From assembly GCA_026387845.1 (NCBI GenBank), contig JAPLKX010000255.1, forward strand, positions 1 to 5,621: a stretch of 5,621 bases of DNA, in the 5' to 3' direction. How positions within the stretch are numbered: the first letter of the stretch is position 1; the number at the start of each line of letters is the position of its first letter. The notes under the pieces are model-generated. The model saw only the letters and a list, made by a program, of their open reading frames with translations, was not told the origin of the DNA and searched no databases. The translations under genes were made by a program, and so were the position numbers. This document shows positions 1-5,336 of the stretch, piece by piece. The DNA is from Candidatus Hydrogenedentota bacterium (lineage in GTDB: Bacteria; Hydrogenedentota; Hydrogenedentia; Hydrogenedentales; SLHB01).

Positions 1-91
1 TTGCCCACCCCACGGACAAAAACAAGCTTTACGCGAGGGATTCAATCATGTTACTTTACGTGCCCTGCGATTGCAGCCATGATTTTCAGTG

Positions 92-117
92 CCACAAGGC
101 GCCCTTGGTGGAGGGCG
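92..117 (+). promoter_or_regulatory. Leader with two mutually exclusive hairpins
   Basis: Upstream of the acyl-CoA synthetase, CCACAAGG (92-99) can pair with CCTT (103-106) plus GTGG (108-111) around one bulged G, with a 3-base loop. Alternatively CGCCC (100-104) can pair with GGGCG (113-117) around an 8-base loop. The two stems share bases, so only one can form at a time, and the second ends 4 bases before the ribosome binding site. This is seen in the sequence; a regulatory role is inference. The rest of 1-135 holds no supported gene and no convincing promoter. Confidence 0.25.
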
Positions 118-120
118 AAG

Positions 121-128
121 TAAGGAAG
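121..128 (+). promoter_or_regulatory. Ribosome binding site of the acyl-CoA synthetase
   Basis: TAAGGAAG contains AAGGA (122-126), complementary to the 16S rRNA 3' end, with 9 bases before the ATG at 136. The next in-frame ATG at 151 has no such element, which favours the start at 136. Confidence 0.6.
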
Positions 129-135
129 TTGGTGT

Positions 136-1719
136 ATGGGCGATTCGAGTATGAACCTGCTGTGGCACTACGTTGACCGATGGGCTGACCGAAAACCCAA
201 CGATGAGGCCATCGTATTCGGCGAGCAGCGTATCTCCTGGAGCGAACTCAAGGCGCGGGTCGACCGCGTCGCTAAAGGATTTCTCGAGTTCGGCATCGAA
301 AAAGGGGACCGGATCGCGTTCCTCGGCATGGCCCGCCCCGAATTCTTTATCACCTACATGGCCGCCAGCAAGGTCGGCGCCACCTGGCTGGGCCTCTCTC
401 CCAAGTTCAGTGTCGACGAACTCGACTACATGCTGCGCGACTGCCAGCCCCGGCTCCTCATCTCGCTCCGCGAATTCATGGGCCGCGACCTCGTCCCGGT
501 CGGCGCCGAAATGGTCGCCAACATCCCCTCGCTCGAGGGCGTGCTCATGATGGGCGAACCCGTGCCGCGCACCGACAATTTCGACGAATTCATGAACAAA
601 CCACGGCCCCATCTCGACGCCGCCATCGAGGTCCGCGCCGCCGAAGTACGCCCCGAAGACAACGTCTTGCTCATGTACACGTCCGGCTCGACCGGCCGCC
701 CCAAAGGCGTCGTACACACCCACAAGAGCATCCTCGCCAACATCCAAGTCGAGACAATCCGGCTTGGGCTCGGTCCCTCGAGCCGAATGCTGCTCCATTT
801 CCCGATCAACCACGTCGCGGCCGACGTCGAGATCGGGTTTGCGGCCGTCTACGCGGGCTGCGCGTGCGTCTGCGTCGAGCGGTTCGACCCGGAACAGTCA
901 CTCGCCATAATCCAGGGCGAGCATATCACCATGGTCGGCCAGATCCCCGCAATGTACCTGCTACAGATGCACCACCCCGCCTGGCGCGACACCGATTTCA
1001 GCCGCGTCCAGCGGTTCGTCTGGAGCGGCGCCGTCGCTCCCAATGCGCTCATCGACACGCTCGCCGGTATCGCTCGGAAAACCGGCGCCGCCATCATGAA
1101 CGCTTTCGGCATGACCGAAACCGCCGGGCTCGTCACCTACACCGACGACAACGACTCGATCGACACATTCAGAACCACCGCCGGAAAAGCCGCGGAACCG
1201 TTTGAACTCAAAATCGTCGACGACCAGCGGCGCATATTTCCCCCCGGCCGAATCGGCGAGATCGCCGTACGCGGCGACCTCCTCATGAAACAGTACTGGA
1301 ACAACCCAAAAGCCACCGCCGACTCGACCGACGACGGCGGCTGGTTCTACACCAGCGATCTCGCAAGCGTCGACGACCGCGGATACATCCGAATCGCCGG
1401 GCGCCGCTCGGAAATGTTCAAAACCGGCGGCGAAAACGTGTTCCCCCGCGAGATCGAATCCGTCCTCGAAACCCATCCATGCGTCCAGCAAGTCGCCGTC
1501 ATCGCCGTACCCGATGAAATCTACACCGAAGTCGGCCGCGCGTACCTCGTCCTCAAAACCGGACCCCAGCCCGACGAAGACGAGTTCCGCGACTATTGCC
1601 GAAAACACCTCGCCAACTTCAAAATACCAAAAACATTCCAGATGCAAATCGCACTCCCCCTCCTTCCAAACGGCAAAGTAGACAAACAGGCCCTCCGCCG
1701 AGAATTCGGAAAACCGTAA
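136..1719 (+). CDS. AMP-forming acyl-CoA synthetase (class I adenylate-forming enzyme)
   Basis: This 527-residue protein should activate a carboxylic acid with ATP to an acyl-adenylate and transfer the acyl group to coenzyme A, probably in the cytoplasm. All core motifs of the ANL superfamily are present in order: the P-loop YTSGSTGRPKG (181-191), the adenine-binding NAFGMTET (322-329), GWFYTSDLA with the ribose-binding Asp408, the hinge region RSEMFKTGGENVFPREIE (424-441), and the C-terminal PNGKVDK (511-517) with the catalytic Lys514. Length is normal for fatty-acyl or aryl CoA ligases, and no key residue is missing. The acid-binding pocket cannot be read reliably, so the substrate (medium or long-chain fatty acid, or an aromatic or alicyclic acid) is open. 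The ATG at 136 has a good ribosome binding site. The gene converges on a PlsC-type acyltransferase, which is consistent with lipid metabolism but does not prove a shared pathway. Its codons strongly favour C at the third position. Confidence 0.93.
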   Translation: MGDSSMNLLWHYVDRWADRKPNDEAIVFGEQRISWSELKARVDRVAKGFLEFGIEKGDRIAFLGMARPEFFITYMAASKVGATWLGLSPKFSVDELDYMLRDCQPRLLISLREFMGRDLVPVGAEMVANIPSLEGVLMMGEPVPRTDNFDEFMNKPRPHLDAAIEVRAAEVRPEDNVLLMYTSGSTGRPKGVVHTHKSILANIQVETIRLGLGPSSRMLLHFPINHVAADVEIGFAAVYAGCACVCVERFDPEQSLAIIQGEHITMVGQIPAMYLLQMHHPAWRDTDFSRVQRFVWSGAVAPNALIDTLAGIARKTGAAIMNAFGMTETAGLVTYTDDNDSIDTFRTTAGKAAEPFELKIVDDQRRIFPPGRIGEIAVRGDLLMKQYWNNPKATADSTDDGGWFYTSDLASVDDRGYIRIAGRRSEMFKTGGENVFPREIESVLETHPCVQQVAVIAVPDEIYTEVGRAYLVLKTGPQPDEDEFRDYCRKHLANFKIPKTFQMQIALPLLPNGKVDKQALRREFGKP

Positions 1720-1761
1720 TACGGCCGCCAGTCTTGCTATACATTAGGTTCGCGGGATCGT

Positions 1762-1783
1762 AAAAGCGGCGTCCCCGCCGCTT
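1762..1783 (-). terminator. Intrinsic-terminator-like hairpin for the acyltransferase gene
   Basis: The arms AAGCGGCG (1764-1771) and CGCCGCTT (1776-1783) form a perfect 8-bp stem with a 4-base loop. Read on the minus strand the loop is GGGA, a GNRA-type tetraloop, and the stem runs into TTTTA. This fits an intrinsic terminator about 60 bases past the acyltransferase stop codon. On the plus strand the stem is followed by CCCACC, so it is a poorer terminator for the synthetase gene. It could instead be one copy of a dispersed GC-rich palindrome. Confidence 0.5.
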
Positions 1784-1791
1784 CCCACCAC

Positions 1792-1825
1792 GCAGGCGCC
1801 ATTGTGGTGTGGGCGTCTCGCCTGC
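1792..1825. repeat. Inverted repeat in the convergent gap
   Basis: GCAGGCG (1792-1798) and CGCCTGC (1819-1825) are perfect 7-base inverted arms separated by 20 bases. A smaller GGCG/CGCC hairpin (1812-1822) overlaps the right arm. Together with the neighbouring 8-bp hairpin it fills most of the gap between two converging genes. It may help stop transcription from both sides or be a remnant of a repeated element. Confidence 0.35.
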
Positions 1826-1846
1826 ACGCCCTGCCAGGAAGGAAAC

Positions 1847-2719
1847 CTACTCCAGCGGCGAGAAAATCTTATTGACGGCCCGGTGAAGCCCGTTCGCCAA
1901 GGCTATCCGATCTTCACCAACCATCGGCTCGTCGCCAAACCGAACGTGGGCCTCGTAATACGGCAACGATACCAACCGCAGGAAATGGTTCAGGAAACTC
2001 CGCTGTGGGCCCCAAAGCTCCGGGTTGTTCACTTCATCGTCGTCCGGCCGGAAATGAGGGTCCGGGCCGTAAAGCACCACATCCGACGGGCGCGGCCAAC
2101 CGTCCGGCGTCCTGTAGGTGATGCTGGCGTAATGGACCGCTTTCCGGCTCGATACCGCCGGTTCCAGCAGCGACGCGCGAAACCTTCTGACTGTCCGCCC
2201 GGGCGAAATCACGCCCTCTGGAGCCAGCAAAATGTTGTGCTGCTGCCGGATCGAATCAAGGATCGCACTTTTCACACGCGGCACGTCTTCCCGCACACGG
2301 TACACGAAAATCGCCTCGAGCGCCTTCACCAGCGGCCCGAGAACCGGCGTCTGCTGCATCTCCGCCATCGCTACGCAGCGGCAGTCACAAAGCAGGTTCA
2401 TCACGATGAAGTCAAGCCACGTGATATGGTTTACAACCAGGAAAAACGGGCTCTGCGGCCGCGGCCCGTGTACCCGGATCTTCAACCCCAGAAGCGGCGG
2501 CATTCCCCTAAGCCACAATCGAGAGATCTTACGGCAGACCCGCCGCCTGAGCGGACGGTAAAACGACAGGGTAACCGTCGCCAAACGTACCGCTCCATAG
2601 CAACTCAATACCCATAATACTACCGCTATCAACCGGGAATAGGCCCGAAACGGCGACAATACACTCACATCTGAAACCAACCACGGCCGCTCAGCCTTCT
2701 CCTGGTAAAACTGGTTCAT
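1847..2719 (-). CDS. PlsC-family 1-acylglycerol-3-phosphate-type acyltransferase
   Basis: This 290-residue protein matches the lysophosphatidate acyltransferase superfamily, which moves an acyl group from acyl-CoA or acyl-ACP onto a lysophospholipid-type acceptor at the inner membrane face. The catalytic block NHITWLD (97-103) carries the His98-x4-Asp103 pair. FVYR (138-141) fits the second block, and PEGVIS (167-172) fits the acceptor-phosphate-binding block, with Glu168. A hydrophobic stretch at about 29-49 is a likely membrane anchor, followed by a basic segment (about 55-67). The usual F-x-x-G after block III is altered here (FRAS, 180-183), and the C-terminal 90 residues are not typical, so the acceptor could be a non-standard lipid such as a lyso-aminolipid. 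The start is supported by GAGG at 2730-2727, 7 bases before the ATG. Unlike its neighbours it favours G at third positions. The family call is firm; the exact substrate is unknown. Confidence 0.88.
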   Translation of the reverse strand: MNQFYQEKAERPWLVSDVSVLSPFRAYSRLIAVVLWVLSCYGAVRLATVTLSFYRPLRRRVCRKISRLWLRGMPPLLGLKIRVHGPRPQSPFFLVVNHITWLDFIVMNLLCDCRCVAMAEMQQTPVLGPLVKALEAIFVYRVREDVPRVKSAILDSIRQQHNILLAPEGVISPGRTVRRFRASLLEPAVSSRKAVHYASITYRTPDGWPRPSDVVLYGPDPHFRPDDDEVNNPELWGPQRSFLNHFLRLVSLPYYEAHVRFGDEPMVGEDRIALANGLHRAVNKIFSPLE

Positions 2720-2909
2720 ATGCTAACCTCGAGAGCGAACATACCGCTCCGCCTACAGTACAAGCCAATCACACAATAGTTACACCAGACAGTCTAATCC
2801 AACCACGTCAAACATTGCAAACCATTACACACCAATAGGTTAACCAAAACATGGCCACACCCGTCTCTCCAAAATATCCTCCCTGGCGCTATCTCAGGTT
2901 CCAAACTGC

Positions 2910-2938
2910 TTGCTTTCATCCGGGTTTTCCACTAAACT
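2910..2938 (+). promoter_or_regulatory. Candidate sigma-70-type promoter of the LacI-family gene
   Basis: TTGCTT (2910-2915) and TAAACT (2933-2938) are separated by 17 bases, giving a predicted transcription start near 2945 and a leader of about 28 bases before the ATG at 2973. The boxes match consensus only moderately. Position and spacing are the main support. Confidence 0.35.
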
Positions 2939-2940
2939 GG

Positions 2941-2952
2941 GACATCGATGTC
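2941..2952. promoter_or_regulatory. Candidate operator palindrome (auto-regulation)
   Basis: GACATCGATGTC is a perfect 12-bp palindrome with a central CG, the layout typical of LacI-family operators, where the hinge helices enter the minor groove at a central CpG. It overlaps the predicted transcription start of the LacI-type gene, 20 bases upstream of its ATG, where a bound repressor would block initiation. The palindrome is seen; the link to this regulator is inference. Confidence 0.45.
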
Positions 2953-2960
2953 GGCAACGT

Positions 2961-2967
2961 GAGGGAG
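2961..2967 (+). promoter_or_regulatory. Ribosome binding site that decides the regulator start
   Basis: GAGGGAG lies 5 bases before the ATG at 2973. An in-frame TTG at 2910 would extend the protein by 21 residues, but it has no comparable element and sits in the predicted -35 box, so 2973 is preferred. Confidence 0.65.
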
Positions 2968-2972
2968 CGCAT

Positions 2973-4055
2973 ATGGGCCGAAGCCAACCTGGCAAAGATG
3001 GCAACTGGACCATCTACGATATAGCCCGGCTCGCCGGAGTCTCCGCCAAGACTGTCAGCCGCGTCGTCAATGGCGAGGCCGGCGTTGGGCCGGAAACACG
3101 CGCCCGCATTGAAAAAATCATCGAAGAAGTCCAGTACCAGCCCCACATCGGCGCGCGCAGTATGCGTCACAGGACCCGCGACTGCCTCGGCGTCGCCATT
3201 TCGCTTCCCGTAAATGAAGCCCCCGTAAACCAAGACTTCCTCCTATGGATCTTTCAGGAGATTTACCGGCTGTTCTTGTGTCGGGGTTATTTTGCCGTGT
3301 GGGACATGAACCCGCCCAAGCTCGGCGAGACCCTCGATTATGCCCGGACCCTTTGGCAGCAACGATGCGGCGGGCTCGCCGTTATCGGACCTCTCGCCAT
3401 CAACGACACCACCATACACAGGGTGCACGCATCCGGTTGCCCCTACATTACGCTCGGCCGCCTTGACAGTCTGCCCGAGGTCAGTTTCGCCGCAGTCAAT
3501 CTCGAAGAAGGCGCCTACGTCAGCACAAAATATCTACTCAACCGCGGACACAAGAACATTGGAATGCTCAAATCGTTCCGCGGCTTCCAGCCCAGTGTCG
3601 AGCGCCGCAGGGGATACCTCCGCGCGCTCGAAGAAGCCGGCCTTCCCCCCACGGAAAAATACATGCGGCCCGTCTCATTCGACACCCGCGACATCGTCAA
3701 CGCCGTCCACCGCCTCCTCATCGACCCCGCCGTCACCGCCATCATCGAATGCAGCGGATGCGAAGACGCACCCGCCATACGCGAAGGGGCCAGGCGCGCC
3801 GGGCGCGTACCCGGCAAAGATTTCGAAATCGTCTGCTGGACCTATACCAGCGACGGGATGGTCATGTCCGAAGCATGCGCCCACGTTTGGCTGCCCGTTA
3901 AAGAAGCCGCCGCGGAAGGATTCGAACTTCTCGCTCAATGGTTTGCCGGCGAACGTGAAGGGCCTATCCAACTCCTGTACCGCCCCACGCTCCACGAAAT
4001 AATCACCGGAAAAGAAATTTCGAAACCCCTGCGCCTGTTCGAAATGCTGTCTTGA
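2973..4055 (+). CDS. LacI-family transcriptional regulator
   Basis: This 360-residue protein has the standard LacI/GalR architecture. The helix-turn-helix lies at 13-35 (TIYDIARLAGVSAKTVSR, then VVNGE), followed by the third helix and the hinge YQPHIGARSMR (55-65). A periplasmic-binding-protein-like effector domain follows from about 71 to 345. Typical effector-domain landmarks are the GAYVSTKYLLNRGHKNIGML segment (180-199) and the LPV...AAAEGFELL segment near 307-320. Such proteins usually repress or activate sugar or nucleoside genes in response to a small ligand, which cannot be predicted here. Met64 stands where most relatives have the Leu that wedges into the operator centre. The gene has its own candidate promoter and a 12-bp palindrome at the predicted start, suggesting auto-regulation. 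It is followed after 25 bases by an unknown gene, probably co-transcribed. Confidence 0.93.
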   Translation: MGRSQPGKDGNWTIYDIARLAGVSAKTVSRVVNGEAGVGPETRARIEKIIEEVQYQPHIGARSMRHRTRDCLGVAISLPVNEAPVNQDFLLWIFQEIYRLFLCRGYFAVWDMNPPKLGETLDYARTLWQQRCGGLAVIGPLAINDTTIHRVHASGCPYITLGRLDSLPEVSFAAVNLEEGAYVSTKYLLNRGHKNIGMLKSFRGFQPSVERRRGYLRALEEAGLPPTEKYMRPVSFDTRDIVNAVHRLLIDPAVTAIIECSGCEDAPAIREGARRAGRVPGKDFEIVCWTYTSDGMVMSEACAHVWLPVKEAAAEGFELLAQWFAGEREGPIQLLYRPTLHEIITGKEISKPLRLFEMLS

Positions 4056-4065
4056 CCGCCTGCGA

Positions 4066-4075
4066 AAAGGCCTTT
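4066..4075. repeat. Short palindrome over the ribosome binding site of the unknown gene
   Basis: AAAGGCCTTT is a perfect 10-bp palindrome in the 25-base gap between the regulator and the next gene. Its AAGG (4067-4070) is the likely ribosome binding site, 10 bases before the ATG at 4081. With no loop it would hardly fold in RNA, so chance is a fair explanation. Confidence 0.3.
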
Positions 4076-4080
4076 CCACT

Positions 4081-5112
4081 ATGACCAATCCGCCTAAACA
4101 ACGCCCGGAGCGCCGCCATCCTCCCCGTGACCGTAACCAGAACCGGCCCGCGCCACGTCCGCTCGGCGGCATCAACACACGGTGGGCCGGTTTCCGGCCG
4201 CTCTTTGACTACTGGGGCAACGAAATCGTTCGGTTCTACAAACTCGAAACCCTCGCCAGCGCCGTCGACTGGTCCCTCCACACCAAAAGAGACCGGTTCC
4301 TCATCCCAAGCATCCAGGAGGTGCTCGGCCCCGCACCCGTCGTCTCCCTGGCATTCGAACTGTTCCAGGAAGGCCGGTACCAGTTCATCTTCCGCCTCCG
4401 CGCCCTCAACGCCCGCCGGAAAGAAGCCTTCTTCGCCTTCGTCGTCGCCAAGCGCGCAGACTACAGCAAACTGGCCGCCCTCGAGCACGCAAACCTCCGC
4501 GTCATCCACGAGCGCGCCCCCGATTTCGTCGTTCGCCCGTTCCGCGGCGGCAATATCTATCTGCCCGACCGCCACGGCAGAGTCGAACACGGCAGAGACA
4601 TCTACGCCTACGTCACCCAATGGCTCGCTGGATTTCACGAACTGGGCGTCAACGACCGGCTCCAGTTCATTATCAATGTCAAGGCCCGCCACACGTTCAC
4701 CATCGACCAAACCGAGCAACTCAAGGCCAAAATCATCGAGATCGTCGCAAAAACCTACAGCCCCAAAAAACGCGACTGCATGGACCTGCCCGAAATCGCG
4801 TCCGGCGATCTTGTCGTCACCGCGCCTCCCAAGCCCCTGCGCCTCAAACTCATCGCGTGCCGCCGCATGCTCCGAAACATCACCCCAGTCAAGCTGCTCG
4901 ACAAAATCGCCGCCGCGTCCTGGCCCTGGGGCGACACCCGGTTCTATCTCGCGCCCCAAGACGCCCGCATGTTCTACGACGCCTTTGCCCGGGCATTCGG
5001 ACAAGACATCGCCCGCGATACGTTCACCCAATACGCCGCCGCCGTCCAGTCCGGCAAGCTCCCCGAACGAGACGCCCTACCCAGACACGCACTCGCCGAA
5101 CTTACCTCCTGA
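4081..5112 (+). CDS. Uncharacterised protein, faint kinase-like N-lobe
   Basis: I do not recognise this 343-residue protein. Residues 1-30 are basic and proline-rich and probably disordered. A mixed alpha/beta domain follows. It has no signal peptide and no membrane segment, so it is likely cytoplasmic. A beta strand ending in FVVAK (120-124), a helix with LEHANL (134-139) and a strand-like IYAYVTQWLAGFHELGV (174-190) recall the lysine strand, helix C and hinge of protein-kinase-like phosphotransferases. The expected HxD catalytic loop and DFG-type metal site are not evident; SGDLVV (241-246) is the nearest thing. This fold is therefore only a weak suggestion, perhaps a pseudokinase or chance. 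The reading frame is supported by strong C3 codon bias, normal Trp and Tyr content and a plausible ribosome binding site. It starts 25 bases after the LacI-type gene and may share its transcript. Confidence 0.8.
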   Translation: MTNPPKQRPERRHPPRDRNQNRPAPRPLGGINTRWAGFRPLFDYWGNEIVRFYKLETLASAVDWSLHTKRDRFLIPSIQEVLGPAPVVSLAFELFQEGRYQFIFRLRALNARRKEAFFAFVVAKRADYSKLAALEHANLRVIHERAPDFVVRPFRGGNIYLPDRHGRVEHGRDIYAYVTQWLAGFHELGVNDRLQFIINVKARHTFTIDQTEQLKAKIIEIVAKTYSPKKRDCMDLPEIASGDLVVTAPPKPLRLKLIACRRMLRNITPVKLLDKIAAASWPWGDTRFYLAPQDARMFYDAFARAFGQDIARDTFTQYAAAVQSGKLPERDALPRHALAELTS

Positions 5113-5173
5113 CCCACTATGCGCCTCTCCAACCCGGCTCGCATAAGATAGTCGTGTACAATGGGTTATCGGA

Positions 5174-5244
5174 AGCTCGCGGGAAACCGCAAGTTGAATT
5201 GCGGGCGCATGTTCTAATGCGCATATTAGCAGGTTAATATCCTG
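5174..5244. repeat. Cluster of overlapping inverted repeats, possible structured RNA
   Basis: Five short inverted repeats are packed here. AGCTcGCGG (5174-5182) pairs with CCGCaAGTT (5187-5195) around a GAAA tetraloop, with one mismatch. GCGCAT (5205-5210) pairs with ATGCGC (5217-5222), CTAAT (5214-5218) with ATTAG (5225-5229), ATATTA (5223-5228) with TAATAT (5235-5240), and CAGG (5230-5233) with CCTG (5241-5244). Neighbouring pairs share bases, so alternative folds compete. It lies after the unknown gene and before the sensor gene. I recognise no known riboswitch class and see no T-run of a terminator. Confidence 0.35.
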
Positions 5245-5247
5245 AAT

Positions 5248-5277
5248 TTGACTTCACCGCGAGATTCCACGGATACT
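5248..5277 (+). promoter_or_regulatory. Candidate sigma-70-type promoter of the sensor gene
   Basis: TTGACT (5248-5253) matches five of six -35 consensus bases, and GATACT (5272-5277) matches four of six at -10, with an 18-base spacer. The predicted start near 5284 falls inside an 8-bp palindrome, GACATGTC (5281-5288). An alternative -10-like TACAAT at 5157-5162 would instead place the inverted-repeat cluster in the 5' leader. Confidence 0.35.
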
Positions 5278-5336
5278 CTTGACATGTCTGTCTAAGATGG
5301 CTGGAAATGGGTTTTCCGGAACGGACGTACTGAAAG

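Larger units (their letters stand above)
2720..2972. other. Divergent intergenic region, G-poor on the + strand
   Basis: These 253 bases separate the acyltransferase (leftward) from the LacI-type regulator (rightward) and should hold both promoters. From 2761 to 2880 the + strand has 40 C but only 11 G by hand count. A small GGTTAACC palindrome lies at 2838-2845. I found no convincing promoter for the minus-strand gene and no small ORF worth calling. Confidence 0.6.

Noticed and set aside
1..123. Open frame from the left edge to TAA at 121-123 as the tail of an upstream gene
   Set aside because: The 40 residues show no family resemblance and no codon bias like the neighbours. It cannot be excluded, but nothing supports it.
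46..813. - strand open frame opposite the acyl-CoA synthetase N-terminal half
   Set aside because: Antisense to a confidently assigned enzyme, with the same shadow composition and no motif. The frame at 961-1647 on the same strand is rejected for the same reason.
1802..2617. Long + strand open frame (271 codons) across the acyltransferase
   Set aside because: It lies antisense to a gene with clear PlsC motifs, and its product is an Arg/Pro-rich string with no recognisable domain.
2910..2972. Longer N-terminus of the LacI-type regulator from TTG 2910
   Set aside because: It lacks a ribosome binding site and overlaps the likely promoter and operator. The ATG at 2973 has a strong site and gives the normal LacI-family start.
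4003..5031. Long - strand open frame (342 codons) across the unknown gene
   Set aside because: Its product is rich in Gly, Glu, Asp, Ala and Val with almost no Trp or Tyr, the usual antisense shadow of a C3-rich gene. The + frame has normal composition.
5113..5247. tRNA, integron attC or known riboswitch in the structured gap
   Set aside because: No T-loop GGTTCGAATCC-like sequence, no paired attC core sites and no conserved riboswitch core could be found.
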